A stretch of 64,000 bases of DNA from Myxocyprinus asiaticus (GCF_019703515.2 NC_059351.1:19956001-20020000), one strand, 5' to 3'; numbered from the stretch's first letter, positions 10,139 through 21,878 are shown. The notes: generated from the sequence alone by a model not told the origin. Made by a program: numbers and translations.

Positions 10139-11294
10139 CACACTTATGCAGTTAAGTTATTCTAAGTTTTTTATTTTATTTTTTTTTTCTCTGAAATGTG
10201 TTACTTTGGTTTCAGTGGCATTGCATAGGTTGTAATTTTTACATGAAATGTGCAAAAAGTCTGATATGATTTATCTTTGTTTCATTTTTTACATCATAAA
10301 AACCTGCTGTTTTAGCAGGTGTGTGTAGACTTTTTATATCCACTGTATGTGTGTCTATGTGTGTGGGGGGAGTATCCCACAGATATTTCAGATAATATAG
10401 AAACTGTTGTATTGATCAAGAGTATCTAGCTTTGATACAGCTCAAGCCTTCATTGCTAGTTCGAAAATGTCACTTTAGAACTAGCAACACTGCTATTCGG
10501 CATTGGAGTAACAAGGAAGTGCGGGTGTGTGTGTGTGTGAGTGATAGAAAAAGAGAAACAGAGAGATCGCGAGTTGAATTACATGTGTTTAAAGTGGCTC
10601 TCGTCAGGTATAACATTGCTTCAAATTGCCAAAGTGCAAGTTTAAGTCTCAGCAGCAGCGAGTGTCGCCATTCTTGTACAGCTTTTCTATTGCTAAATAC
10701 AACTGTTTACAATCCCAGTGAGTCGCGTGGGTGCGCTGACTTTGCTCCCGAGAGAGTTCCACTATATAGCTATGTGAGGTGCTTTCCACTATATACGTAG
10801 CTATGTGAGACTGATTAGGGTGAAATACATTGAAACATTAAAAGTTGCACATATTAAAAGTTATTTTGGATAACAGAAACTTTTGAATTGATCAAGTCAC
10901 AGGGGTGCGGCTCTGTTTGTTGGTCGCGACTCGAGTATTTGTGTTTGTGTGTGCACGCATGTATGTGTGTGAGCGTGTGTAATTGTGGGTGAGATGAGGG
11001 AGCATGAGGGCTCTTTTTAAATGAAATTGAAATAAATGTAGGACATTTTAGACATTGTTTGACATTCTTAACTGATTTACTTTAGCCAGTGTCTTTGTTT
11101 TAATTGGTTATTTTGTTGTGGTAGCCTGTAGGGCTCTTTGAAATAACTGAAGTAATTTGGCGAAATGATATGGAACCGTTATGCGGTCAAGACCTGGAAC
11201 TACTTCATAGCTGTGCGTTTACTTGAAAAATAATTTTACACCTCAGAACGTCCGTGAACCAATCAGAATCAAGCATTTAACAGACCCATGGTAT

Positions 11295-12176
11295 AAAGCA
11301 GATTAAAGGCGTTGTGTGTGTTCGTTTACATTTACATTTTTGACAGTTGGAGTTTGAATTAACAAGCATTCAGTTGGCCTGTTTGAACATTCTGAATGAC
11401 ACACTGGCCACGTTCACACAGCAGCAGAACACAGTTTTCAGTCCTGTTTTGAGTGCTTAATATGGTTACATTCACACACAGTAGGCCATTTTCACACTTC
11501 CGTGTTTCTCGCTTCAGGGGGTGGCCCTCGCAGGGTAAACTTACTTCTGGTATCTAATTAACATTCTGACAACTTTAAGGAAGGTATAATGCAACTGAAT
11601 CCAACATATTCACTGAGATATTCAAGCTGCTACTGGTCATAGACTAAACCGGTAATAAATAACTATAATGATAAGATAAATAAGTTAATAAATTCTCATA
11701 GTCATTCTCCGTGCGTTTTTGGGTCACTCTGCATTACTGCAAGTAAAACAGCACATGTGCGGACAAAATCATCGGCAAAATCATCACACACCTGTGCAGC
11801 TCCAGAATGAGAAGCAGGCCCAGGAAAATCATGTCTGATCGCTCGCTCCATGGACACTTTTATAAACAGAGACACTTCTGTCATCTCTCTAGCTGATATT
11901 TCATCTCATTCACATGCTCCTGACATCATCATTAAACTAAGTGTAATAAAGTTAATGTTTGTTATTCGGGATAATATTCATTAAACTCTGTGTATTTTAC
12001 ACAATGAAGACAAACCAACTCAGATATACATCTGTCTTTTACATGGCACATGACTCAAATTTTAAAGTAAGTTTTTTTTTTCTTCATAATAATTTTATTA
12101 TCCCTATATATATAAAAGATTGGAACCATGGCTGTGAAATGTTCAGAAACATATCCCTTTCGTGAGACAAGGATGT
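11295..12176. other. No gene seen
   Basis: No coding sequence supported. CCACGTTCACACAGCAGC at about 11407 resembles the end of the dispersed family also seen near 42428 (TTCACACAGTCAGTG). The rest appears unique. Confidence 0.4.
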
Positions 12177-12184
12177 TTTTCATG

Positions 12185-12341
12185 CAGGGCCATAGCTAGT
12201 GGGGTGAAAGGTGGTAACGATTCTAGGGGCCCAAAGGCCCAGAGGGGCCCATAACAAATTAAAAACTGCATTTTTTAATAGGTAAGGGGCCCGGAGCAAT
12301 ATACAGTCAGAGGGTACAGTCAATTCCTTGCTACGGCCCTG
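12185..12341. mobile_element. hAT-type MITE with perfect 8-bp TSD
   Basis: A 157-bp element begins CAGGGCCATAGCTA and ends TTGCTACGGCCCTG, inverted termini of hAT style. It is flanked by an exact 8-bp direct repeat TTTTCATG (12177-12184 and 12342-12349). No coding capacity. Confidence 0.9.
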
Positions 12342-12555
12342 TTTTCATGAGACTGTTTTTAATCATTTTTGAGAAATGTATGTAGCTAATGTTCTTACTA
12401 TGTACAGTAAATCCACACTGTAATTTTCGAAGTAGTGCTTACTCCACTTTGCAAACATTAATATTGTTATAATCCGTATAAAATGCATTGTTTATTGCAC
12501 AGTTCCTTATTGCTCTCTGCTGCTCTGTTACTAGGATGATGGGGTTAATGTACAT

Positions 12556-12565
12556 TGTGTGTGTA

Positions 12566-12602
<37 letters not shown>
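12556..12602. repeat. (TG)n(TA)n microsatellite
   Basis: A TGTG/TATG tract passes into an uninterrupted TA run (about 12577-12602). Confidence 0.9.
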
Positions 12603-12609
<7 letters not shown>

Positions 12610-12739
12610 GAAAATAGGTAAATAAATTTGACAGGTTGACTTGGTTTCATTAATTTGATTATACATTTATACTGCATTTAAAATTTTGGGGAGTTTAATA
12701 CAAGGTTCAGTGAGACATTTTATTTGTATTTTTGCATCT

Positions 12740-13130
12740 GTGCTGGGAGTATATAAAGCTTTCTAAATTAATTTCTCGTGATATGGAGACACAAGGACTC
12801 TCATTTATGCTAATGCTGTTCATGTGGGGTTTCGTTAACCCAAGAAAATGGAGACTTAAGCTGCTTGTCATCCGAAGATAAAGTTGCACTCTGCACGTGG
12901 TTAAAAGGCGTTCAAAGCCACTGTCAGTTTATTATGATCTGATGGATGAACTCGCTGCTCGACTGGATTGTTTATTTAATAACGCTGCGTAAATTGTGAT
13001 AAGACATGCCGGTGTTATGGACGTCGCCATAGTTTAGTCACTGTTACTATGGTTACAGCTGTTAGAAAACGGGCTTGACTTCAGTTGTTTGTTCATACAG
13101 ACAGTATTCAAACTGCTACTGTAAGCTGCA
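12740..13130. repeat. Dispersed repeat, inverted partner at 42460-42890
   Basis: Text such as GGTTTCGTTAACCCAAGA, GACATGCCGGTGTTATGG and TTCATACAGACAGTATTCAA recurs as the inverted complement at 42490-42880. The two copies lie about 29.5 kb apart in opposite orientation, which marks an old dispersed family rather than a gene. Confidence 0.65.
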
Positions 13131-13134
13131 GACA

Positions 13135-13225
13135 TGTTCACAAGTCCCTGAGGTGCAAGTCAAGCCTCAAGTCTTTGAGGTGCAGTTCAAGTCTTTGGTC
13201 TCAAGTCCAAGTCAAGTCTTATTTA
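13135..13225. repeat. (AAGTC)-rich minisatellite
   Basis: Imperfect repeats of AAGTCAAGTC / TCAAGTCTTTG. The reverse-strand equivalent (GACTTGACTTG) occurs at 57010-57190. Confidence 0.75.
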
Positions 13226-13359
13226 TCTATTTATTTTTGCAATAGTTCTTTATCTGCAGCTGGTTAATTTAGTAAACCCTGTATAAGGCAAATTCAATTA
13301 TGAAATATTAAAACTGACTACTTTAAGGGATTGCCTTGTTTATTTATTTAAACTTATAC

Positions 13360-13660
13360 ACTGTAAAAAAAAATTCTGTAATTTTAATGGTAAAAGACTG
13401 TAAATATGCTACAGAAATAAATTGAAAAGTTAATTGATTAACAAATATTAACTGTAAAATATACAGTAAAATGTTTTAATATATTTTAAAAGACAGTACA
13501 GTAGTTTTTTACAATAAAATGTTGTAAGATGTAAAAAGTATGATTTTCCTGTATAATTAAAATTTATATTGTTTAACAAGAGTACATGTACTTTTTACAG
13601 TAAATTATTGTTAAAATTACAGTAAAAACAATAATCGGGCGTTCCCACAATTCCCTGCAT
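13360..13660. repeat. ACTGTAAA-type dispersed repeat
   Basis: It starts ACACTGTAAAAA and is rich in ACAGTAAA / TTTACAG units. It ends near GGGCGTTCCCACAATTCCC, the usual end of a common fish non-autonomous element. Related to 3441-3660. Confidence 0.5.
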
Positions 13661-13859
13661 GACCCATTATATTTCACTATATTTTATGGGAATAGTTATG
13701 TTTCTTCTTATTTTTATATAAGTTATGTACATTGGGGTGTTTTGTTTTATATTTGATGTAGTTTAGTTAATGTTTATTTCATAATTTTAATTTCACATGT
13801 TACCCTGATGGTGTTTAGTGTTTGTGTGAGTGACACTGAGCACTGTCTCTACATGTTTA

Positions 13860-14720
13860 TTGGTCATTGCTCCTGGAAGAGACACTATTTTTGCCACTAC
13901 TATTTTTTACTTTAATAATGGATCTTATTTTTATTTGGGAAAAAATAAAGAATTTGCCCATACGTCATTGAGGCTGTCTCGTTTCAGAAAAGCGAGTAGG
14001 ACACTCATCAAAGCTTTGTCACCAAGCTACATTCATTTATTTAAAACATACCTTTGCTTTAATGAGAGAAAAACAATTATGCACAAACTTTTACTGGATG
14101 GTGTTAACCTTCTTGACAAAAAATGTCATAATAAACATGTAAAGCAAATAATACATAACAGAACTCATACATCCCCTAGATGTAAATTTTATTGGTATAA
14201 TCTTTGATAATATTCACTGGAAAAGAACATGGTTACTTCCAGAAAAATACTGCATCTCCAATTAAATAAGGGAAATACATTTTAAAATATTACATAATAT
14301 CTATCCAACAAACTCCCAGGTTTCTATCTTTGCTGATATTTCTAATTTATGTGTCTTCTGTAAGATAGAAGAAACCTTGCTTCACTTATTTTATTAATGT
14401 AATCAGATACATCCTTTTGGGAGAGTTTAAGTAGCTATCTATCACCTTTTCTAAAATGTGATTTATGTTTTTCATTGAAATATGTGTTTCTTTATTTTTC
14501 TGGTGGTAACCATGCAGTCGAACTTATTGTTAATTTCTTTATTTTGCATTGCAAATATTTTATCCACAAAAGCAAGTTTCTCAATACTGTGCCTAGATTT
14601 GAAGCATTTCTTGCCGACATGTCTCTTATGGTAAAATCTCTTAAACTGTTTAGCACCCTCAAGCATCCCCGTAGATCCGGGCCTGAATACACCCTTACTA
14701 ACATTTATCAAAGTAAATTT
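13860..14720 (+). pseudogene. 3' end of an L1/Tx1-type LINE ORF2, heavily decayed
   Basis: The + strand reads, with several stops and frame changes, as the C-terminal part of an L1/Tx1-clade ORF2 protein. Recognisable pieces are HFKILHNIYPTNS, a CCHC-like knuckle in LCVFCKIEETLLHLF, and IVNFFILHCKYFIHKSKFLN with VPRFEAFLADMSLMVKSLK. These follow the family order (post-RT region, zinc knuckle, conserved C-terminal helix). An upstream fragment (13830-14207) fits the region before the knuckle. A TTTTATTTCATTTTATTTT tract follows at about 14720-14750. The RT core is missing: a 5'-truncated, dead insertion. Confidence 0.7.
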
Positions 14721-15589
14721 TTATTTTATTTCATTTTATTTTATTTTTTTATTATTACAACTGAGGTAGTTTTATTAAAGTTAAGTTGTTAAATGTGTTT
14801 AAGCTATTATGTTTTCATAACAAATAAACGTCCTGGTTACTTTTGTAACCTCCGTTCCCTGATGGAGGGAACGAGACGTTGTGTCGATGTAGTGACACTA
14901 GGGGTCACTCTTGGGAGCCCTAAACACCTCTGCTTTTTGAAAAAAGGCCAATGGGAATTGGCGAGTGGAATTTTGTTTACTGGCTGGGGGCCATAAGTGT
15001 CTGCGTCGGGGGGGTGTCACTCCCAAGGGAAAGACACCGTGGAGACCACACCCCGCCCACACCCCTCCGGCATTTCGAGTGGAAATACGTCATATGGTCT
15101 TACCAAGTCTTGTCGGAAGTATGTCATGTGGAGAAGTCCCATGGTAGGTCCTACCCAATGGGGGAGGAGTTCTACAAACACGGTGACTGGGGGCAGAGGA
15201 ACCTCTGCCCAAGGAAGATGCAGTTTACCAACAGGAAAACGATTTAGCAGAAGATATATCACATGGGGTCACCTATGGGGAACTAGAGCATGTGGAGCAC
15301 CTACCCCAGTACAGGGCTTAGTTAGCACACGTACTGGGCCAGCAGTGAGTTTCTCCGCAAACTTGTCTGCCACAGGGCTAAGGAGGAAAGTCATCCAGGG
15401 ATCACAACTTGTGAACACGACTGGGAGTCAAAAGCGCACGTCTTCACCTCATGGGAGGGGAAAGGTGCTATGCGCAAGCAGTACACCTGGCCAGCTGTCC
15501 CAGAACTTACCTGCTCGTATCTGACAACACACAGGACAAAACTGGCTCAACCCGGAGATTATAGAATCTCGCATAGGTGTCGGGTGTTG

Positions 15590-16800
15590 CCCAGCCTGCT
15601 GCTCTGCAGATGTCTGCCAAAGAGGCGCCACTGGTCAGGGCCCAGGAGGCCACTACACTCCTAGTAGAGTGGGCTCATAACCCCACTGGGGGCGGCACAT
15701 CCTGAGCGTGATATGCCATCACGATGGCGTCAACGACCCAGTGGCCATTCCTCTGTTTGGAGACAGCTCTTCCTTTCCGCTGTCCACCAAAGCAGACAAA
15801 GAGCTGCTCAGAGCTTCTAAAGCTCTGCGTGCGATCCAAATAAATGTGTAAAGCACGCTCTGGACACAGCAACGCCAAAGCTGGGTCTGCTTGCAGGTTC
15901 ACCACCTGATCCCTAAAAGGGGTCGTGGGAACCTTGGGCACATAGCCCGGTCGGGGTCTCAGGATCATGTGAGAGTAACCCGGACTGAACTCCAGGCACG
16001 ATTCACTAACAGAGAACACCTGCAGGTCCCCTACCCTCTTGATGGAAGTGAGCGCAGTCAGGAGGGCAGTCTTCAAAAAGAGTGCCTTAAGCTCAACTGA
16101 CTCCAGGGGCTCAAAAGGAGCTCCCCGTAGACCCCGAAGGACTACAGAGAGGTCCCACAAGGGGATGAGGCACAGTCTGGAGGTATTCAACCTCCTAGCG
16201 CCTCTCAGGAAACTGATGATCAAGTCGTGCTTCCCCAAACAATTACCATCCACTGCATCGTGATGTGCCGAAATGGTGGCTACATACACCTTCAAGGTGG
16301 AGGGGGACAGCCGCCCCTCCAGCCTCTCCTGCAGGAAGGAAAGCACCGATCTGACTGTGCATCTCTGGGGGTCTCTTTACGTTGGGAAGAACACCACTTA
16401 GCAAACAGACGCCACTTCAAGGCATACAGGCGCCTCGTAGAGGGAGCCTGAGTGATCGTGTCTACCACCACGGGTGGTAGGCCAATTAGGTCTTCCATGT
16501 CCCGTCCAAGGGCCAGATGTGGAGATTCCAGAGGTCTGGTCACAGATGCCAGATGGTGCCCCATCCCTGAGAAAGAAGGTCCTTCCTCAGGGGAATTCGC
16601 CGGGGGGGCTGTCACGAGGAGCGTTAGGTCCGAGAACCATGTCTGGGTGGGCCAGTAGGGTGCTACTTGGATGACTTGCTCCTCGTCCTCCCTGACCTTG
16701 CACAGGGTCTGTGCAAGTAGGCTCACTGGGGGAAACGCGTATTTGCGTAGTCCCGGGGGCCAGCTGTGTGCCAGCGCATCTATACCGAGGGGTGCCACGG
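15590..16800 (-). pseudogene. DIRS tyrosine recombinase, degraded (copy 1)
   Basis: This enzyme class inserts circular DIRS cDNA in place of a DDE integrase. The frame 16798-16292 gives the N-terminal linker with TRRLYALKWRLFAKWC. A frameshift near 16340 leads to 16346-15675 with VLSFLQERLEGRLSPST-type text, TSIKRVGDLQVFSVSES (first catalytic Arg) and DQVVNLQADPALALLCPERA. After an in-frame TGA (15672-15674 region) the same frame continues with AHSTRSVVASWALTSG (His and second Arg) and DTYARFYNLRV (nucleophile Tyr). The R-H-R-Y set is thus visible but broken by one frameshift and one stop. The TGA fits decay of a CGA arginine codon. Confidence 0.85.
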
Positions 16801-17122
16801 TAAGGGCATACTAAAGCAGGCAGTGGGAAGATTCCCGGGAAGCAAACAGGTCTACCAAATCGACTCCAAATCAGCCGCTGGAGCGCCGATCCTGCCGAAA
16901 TGGGACGGTGGATGGCGGTCATGATGATGGCCGTGCGCACCTGACATGTGACTCAGGGAACAAGAAAACCACTCTTTTGTTGAAGATTTGGGTACCGCAT
17001 CCTCTTGGGCATGCGGCGAATAATGAAACAAAAGATTCTCCTCCCGGCCCTCCACCGGGGGATGAAGTGGTCTGTCTACCAGCTCCATAGAAGCGGGTCT
17101 CCTCGTCCCTGGGTCGCCTGTC

Positions 17123-18554
17123 TCAGGGGCACTGTGAAGCCTTCCTTGGGTTCTTGGCAGCCGGCCGTGAGATGGGTGGCGTCTGCTTCCTGCGGTGGGC
17201 TCCACACCGGGGCCGGGCCGTGGGGGCGGGCTGTGGCGGAGCCAGTGCTATTGTTGCAGGAGGACGCCCTTGGCGATGAGCAGACGGGGTGCGGGGTCTT
17301 GAGTTGCGCTGGGGCAGGATGTGTTGAATAGCCTCCATCTGCTGTTTCACTGCCGAGAACTGCTGGGCAAAGTCCTCGATGGTGACGCCGAACAGGCCAA
17401 CCTGGGAAATGGGGGCGTCAAGGAACCGTGCCTTGTCAGCCTCTCTCATCTCAACCAGGTTGAGCCAAAGGTGGCGCTCCTGGACCACCAGGGTGGACAT
17501 TGCCTGCCCGAGAGACCGCGCCGTGACCTTCGTCACCCAGAGAGCGAGGTCGATCGCCGAGCGCAGTTCCTGCATCAATCTCTTTTAGCGCCCTGGCTTT
17601 GTGTACCTGCAGGAGAGCTATGGCGTGCAGGGCGGAGGCAGCACCGTAGGCCTTAGCCATTAGAGATGATGTAAACCTACAGGCCCTGGACGGGAGCTTC
17701 GGGTGCCCATGCCAGGTGGTGGTGCTCTGCAGGCACAAGTGCGCCGCGAGCGCCTTATCCACCTGGGGAATCACCGAATACCTCTTGGCCGCCCCACCAT
17801 CCAGGGTATTGAGAGCGGGGGAGCTGAAAGATCGGGATCAGGTAGTAAAAGGCGCCCCCCCACGATCTTGTCAGCTCCTCATGCACTTCCGGGAAGAAAG
17901 GGACCGGGGCGTGGCCGTGAGCTGCGCTCTGGGCCCAGGAACCAATCATCGAGCCACGAGGGTTCAGGGCACAGTGGAGGGTTCCACTCTAGCTCGACGC
18001 TCGTGGCTTCCCGGGAAAGCATGACCATCATCTCCACGTCGGCCTGAGACTGGGCGACCATACACGAAGGAGGAAGCCCAGCTGAAACCTCCACGTCAGA
18101 ATGGATGAGCCTGCTGTCCGATGCTGCGCTCGATAACTCATTGTCTTCCTGGGCCCCGAATAAGAGGTCGAACTCGCCCTGAGACGAGCTGGTGGTCTCA
18201 TCCGAGAGCCCGACCGGGGCAAGCAAGCGTGCTGAGAAATAGGAGGTCTGTGGGGGGTTACCGGCAGAAGTGCTCCCATTGAAGTCCCCAAATCGCCCCC
18301 AGTGCTAGCCGACGCGACCTCATACCTGTAGGTAGAAGGACCGAGGTGGGTGCCGCTGGGGTGGCTTGCTTTCTTTTGAAGGCAAGCCGCGACCGCAGCG
18401 TTGCCAAGGTCATGTTCTCGCAATGAGGATAAGACCCATCCACGAAGGATTTTTCCGCGTGAGCAGCGCCCAGACACGTGAGGCACCGATCGTGGCCGTC
18501 AGAAATGGAGAGATAACGACCGCAACCAGGAATAACACACAAACAGGAAGGCAT
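17123..18554 (-). pseudogene. DIRS gag-like ORF, frameshifted (copy 1)
   Basis: Starts at the ATG at 18554 (MPSCLCVIPGCGRYLSISD, continuing with HDRCLTCLGAAHAEKSF), a cysteine-rich N-terminus. Further pieces are 18226-17879 (with WLDDWFLGP), 17949-17755 (FFPEVHEELTRSW, then the part with the word PQVDKALAAHLCL) and 17578-17123 (LAPQ-style proline-rich end, with FLDAPISQVGLFGVTIEDF and FAQQFSAVKQQMEAIQ). At least three frameshifts separate them. The homologous gag of copy 2 aligns piece by piece. The role (particle protein of DIRS) is inferred from position and family likeness. Confidence 0.75.
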
Positions 18555-18595
18555 CTTTAAAAAGACGAAATCTGAATGAGTGGTTGCATGCCAAC

Positions 18596-18606
18596 TCCTT
18601 TTACAC
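18596..18606 (-). promoter_or_regulatory. Degenerate TATA box in DIRS copy 1 5' ITR
   Basis: The reverse strand reads GGGTGTAAAAGG where copy 2 has GGGTATAAAAGG (36709-36720). One change has turned TATAAAA into TGTAAAA, which would weaken a promoter ~45 bp upstream of the gag ATG. Confidence 0.55.
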
Positions 18607-18752
18607 CCGTATGTCTGGGGGAGTGGCATGCAAATTCTACTCGTCAATTCCCATTGGCCTTTTTTCATAAAGCAGAGGTGTTTAGGGCTCCCAAGAGTGA
18701 CCCCATGTGTCACTACATTGACACAATGTCGAGTGAGTGACAGATAGGGAAC

Positions 18753-19340
18753 AGTTTATTTTTTTAAGAAAGACTACCTAACTAACAATGATTAAAATGT
18801 ACCACCTAAGACCATTTTTGACCCAGGAAAAACCCTGGTTTGCGTACATCTTTATTCATCTTTCCAAACCATTATGAATTTTGCAGTTATGTTTATGCCG
18901 TGAACGCACATTTGAGCTGTAAAACAGACTTTACAGAATATTGCCTGGGTTGTGGTTAATAGTTTGGAATAGAGGGCTGAGATCTCAATATGATGTCAAT
19001 AATGTTTCAAATTGTCAATATGTCAGCTAATGTAGTGAATGAACCAATAAGCACACTGAGATCCCCAAGAGAACTAAATGAGAATCAAAATCCCTGTAGA
19101 GCTCTGGCTTCAGAGATGAGCCTTAGTCAGGCACTCAATAGGAAATCAATATTGATGTTCTCAATTACAGGAGCACTTAAAAGTTAAATGAGCTCCCTAA
19201 CAAGTCATTTAATCTAGGCCAGCGATAGGTCAGAGAAGAGTCAACGAGTGGAGATACTATGGCTGAGTAAAACAAGGAATTGTTGGATAATTTGAATGTG
19301 TCTTGGTCAAGCTGGAGCAAAAGGGCGGATTGTACGGGTC
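18753..19340. other. No gene seen
   Basis: Sequence between DIRS copy 1 and a Tc1 remnant. No repeat family or coding sequence recognised. Confidence 0.4.
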
Positions 19341-19344
19341 AGGT

Positions 19345-20097
19345 GGACATTGTTCTACAGTTCTGGAGATGTGTGAGCTTCTTGAGTAGATTTTAATGTC
19401 ATTTTTATAAAGCTGATCAGCTGATCTGTACGTCGTCTGTGGTTCAGGAGTGGCTTAACAAGAGGAATACGACAACTGTAGCCAAATTCCTTGACATGTC
19501 TGTGTGTGGTGGCTCTTGATGCCTTGACCCCAGCCTCAGTCCATTCCTTGTGAAGTTCACCCAAATTCTTGAATCGATTTTGCTTGACAATCCTCATAAG
19601 GCTGCGGTTCTCTCGGTTGGTTGTGCATCTTTTTCTTCTACACTTTTTCCTTCCACTCAACTTTCTGTTAACATGCTTGGATACAGCACTCTGTGAACAG
19701 CCAGCTTCTTTGGCAATGAATGTTTGTGGCTTACCCTACTTGTGAAGGGTGTCAATGATTGTCTTCTGGACAACTGTCAGATCAGCAGTCTTCCCCATGA
19801 TTGTGTAGCCTAGTGAACCAAACTGAGAGACCATTTTGAAGGCTCAGGAAACCTTTGCAGGTGTTTTGAGATGATTAGCTGATTGGCATGTCACCACATT
19901 CTAATTTTTTGAGATAGTGAATTGGTGGGTTTTTGTTAAATGTGAGCCAAAATCATCACAATTAAAAGAACCAAAGACTTAAACTACTTCAGTCTGTGTG
20001 CATTGAATTTATTTAATACACAAGTTTCACAATTTGAGTTGAATTACTGAAATAAATGAACTTTTCCACGACATTCTAATTTATTGAGATGCACCTG
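19345..20097 (-). mobile_element. Tc1-type element remnant, reverse strand, C-terminal half missing
   Basis: The right end is a Tc1-like terminus: read on the reverse strand it begins CAGGTGCATCTCAATAAATT, with TA outside (20098-20099). This is a very common fish Tc1 lineage. The body carries the 5' UTR and the N-terminal half of a transposase, and breaks off at about 19345 with no left TIR. Confidence 0.8.
19355..19798 (-). pseudogene. Tc1-type transposase N-terminal half
   Basis: Starts at the ATG at 19798 (MGKTADLTVVQKTIIDTLHK). A TAG then replaces one codon before GKPQTFIAKEAGCSQ, the recognition helix of the first HTH. The frame continues with LSGRKKCRRKRCTTNRENR, a basic linker, and GVKASRATTHRHVKEFGY, the second HTH, ending at 19355. 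The DDE catalytic domain is missing. It could have bound TIR DNA but not cut it. Confidence 0.8.
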
Positions 20098-20099
20098 TA

Positions 20100-20880
20100 T
20101 ATGGATGCTTTCTCATTGAAACATTCGGAGGTGAGAACCATGTTAATCTATGTGGAAATAGTTTGGGATATACCTGATAACAGACACAGATTCTGTTTGC
20201 GTTTCAGGGGCCACGAAAAGTCGAATACATCACTATAGTCTGTTTATTTTCAATTTAGACTGAAATAGACTTTTAGAATAAAAATCAAACTTTGTCTCCC
20301 TTGGGCGTTTTAATGTGTTTCATTGGATCAGATAATTGCAGATGGCAGAACAGTTTCACTGTGAGTTAATGAAAAACACAATCAAAAAAGGACCCCATGA
20401 TAATTTACCATGTTAACTATAGATCCCAAGTCATTATTGGCGTTTGCTTATGCAAGCATCACTACTATTATTGTTCAGACTAAGGGTCAAAGCCAATTAC
20501 ATTGAAGGAGGGACCCTAAAGACCAGAATATTGTATGCCGCTTTTTCCACTATCAGGCAGAACGTTTTTTTTTTTGTTTTGTTTTTTTGTGGAACTGTGC
20601 CATTATGTATAGGGCTCGTTAGCACAGTTTCTTTTTCCACTGTGGTGCTGTGAAATCAGGATTGGAATGGACTGACTGGACAAGTGACCAATCCTGAGCT
20701 ACCACGTCACTACAGCCGTTCCTTAGTACGGTTAGCTAACGGCACTGATAATTCCAGGCTTGTAATGGTGTTTAATCAAACCAAACTGTTCTCAAATGGA
20801 AATGCTTCTGGAACCGTTACTCACTGTTCGGCATGATGATGAAAAAAGCACTTATAGATACTTGAGGATTCTTTTGATTT
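20100..20880. other. No gene; fragments of a DNA-transposon-like repeat
   Basis: Positions about 20530-20830 (with GCACAGTTTCTTTTTCCACT and AGTACGGTTAGCTAACGG) resemble a dispersed cyprinid repeat, but I could not define its ends. No coding sequence. Confidence 0.35.
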
Positions 20881-20884
20881 AACC

Positions 20885-21745
20885 CAAAAAGCAACAACCC
20901 AGAACACCTTTGCAACCCCCTAGCATACAAGCAACCATTCAGAACACCCCAGAAACTGCACAGCAAAACTCTAGCAACCGCATAGCAATGTCATAACCAC
21001 ACCATAGCAAAAACCCAGAACACGCCAGTAAACGTAAACAACACCATAATAAAGCACTCAGAACACCCAAGTAACCATAAAGCAGTGTTATTATCATTAA
21101 CGAAAACTATAAAACTAAATAAGCATTTTCATTAACAGAAATAAAAATAAATTAAGCAAATACTTTTTCATAACTCCAAAACTAACTAAAATAAAATAAA
21201 AATGACCTTGAATTCATTTTAGTTTTAGTTTTTTTAGACAGTAGGGTGAATATGGGCAAAGTGGGACACTACTGGAAATTTTCCTGTTTTGTCATTTTTA
21301 ATTACTATATAGAGGTAACAGAAGACTGTCCTAAGAAATTTAATGACATTAGACATTTTAAATGATATCAGTAAATGTTTTATCTTTGGCAGCCATAAAA
21401 TACAAAAACTAAAATGAAAACTAATGGAAAATGAAACAAGAAAACACTGAAAAAAGGAAAACTAAACTAAAACCAAAAGACAAAGTGTGAAAACTAAATG
21501 AAAATGACAAATTGAATATAAAATAGAAATAAAAAATTCCAAAACTATAATCACCATGCCATATAGCAACACCCTAGCAAGTACTCAGAACATCCCAGCA
21601 ACAACATAGCAACACCCTAGCAACCACTCAGAACACCCCAGCAACTGTATTGCAACGTAATAACAACCACTTAGAACACACCAGCAATGGCATAGTAATG
21701 CCCTAGCAACCACCCAAAACACCCCAGCAACTGCATTGCAATAAA
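20885..21745. repeat. 'AACACCCCAGCAAC' minisatellite, split by an A-rich insertion
   Basis: Imperfect ~38-bp units with AACCACTCAGAACACCCCAG and CAACTGCATAGCAA run over 20885-21075 and resume at 21545-21745. Between them (about 21080-21540) is an A-rich segment of AACTAAAA/AAATGAAAAC units, itself a simple dispersed repeat. A third array is at 39990-40150. Confidence 0.85.
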
Positions 21746-21875
21746 ACTCTGATAGCTTGGTCTATAGCAACACTGTCATCAATTAATGGAAATGACAAAG
21801 ATTCTGATACCTTTTTACACTGTTTGCTGATCACATATTAATTTATTATGACGTACTGTAATAACAGTAGCTGTG

Positions 21876-21878
<3 letters not shown>

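Larger units (their letters stand above)
8082..10345 (-). mobile_element. Tc1-like element, reverse strand, split by an LTR element
   Basis: Tc1 transposase text reads on the reverse strand. The right end is a Tc1-type terminus (TATATCCACTG, then TA at 10346-10347) preceded by a subterminal palindrome (AAAACCTGCTGTTTTAGCAGG). The left TIR is missing; Tc1 sequence stops at about 8082, after the transposase C-terminal region. A 1008-bp LTR element (9131-10138) sits in its 5' non-coding part, between GGGTGTGCACAC and ACTTATGCAG, which would be contiguous in the uninterrupted element. Confidence 0.85.
7698..11294. mobile_element. Larger TIR element hosting the Tc1 (tentative)
   Basis: TTATACCACGG at about 7697 and CCATGGTATAA at about 11284 are inverted. 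The right part contains ACCAATCAGAATCAAGC, a subterminal sequence of a common cyprinid repeat. Between them, the text around 7820-8080 and 10430-10640 is homologous in direct orientation (both with GCTTTGATACAG, TTGCTAGTTCGAAAA and TAGAACTAGCAA). This means either two tandem copies flanking a Tc1 insertion or an internal duplication. Boundaries are uncertain. Confidence 0.4.
14835..18752 (-). mobile_element. DIRS-type retrotransposon copy 1, reverse strand, RT/RNase H deleted
   Basis: Inverted terminal repeats share text such as GATGTAGTGACACTAGGGGT and CACTCTTGGGAGCCCTAAAC (left 14835-14970; right, complemented, 18630-18752). Between them, on the reverse strand, are gag and tyrosine-recombinase remnants in DIRS order, with no integrase, protease or LTR. 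RT and RNase H are missing: sequence jumps at about 16870 from the post-RNase H region straight to the gag/RT boundary, at a CCGCTGG microhomology seen at both points of copy 2. The left end also lacks the internal complementary region kept in copy 2. DIRS elements integrate without target duplications, and none is seen. Confidence 0.85.
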
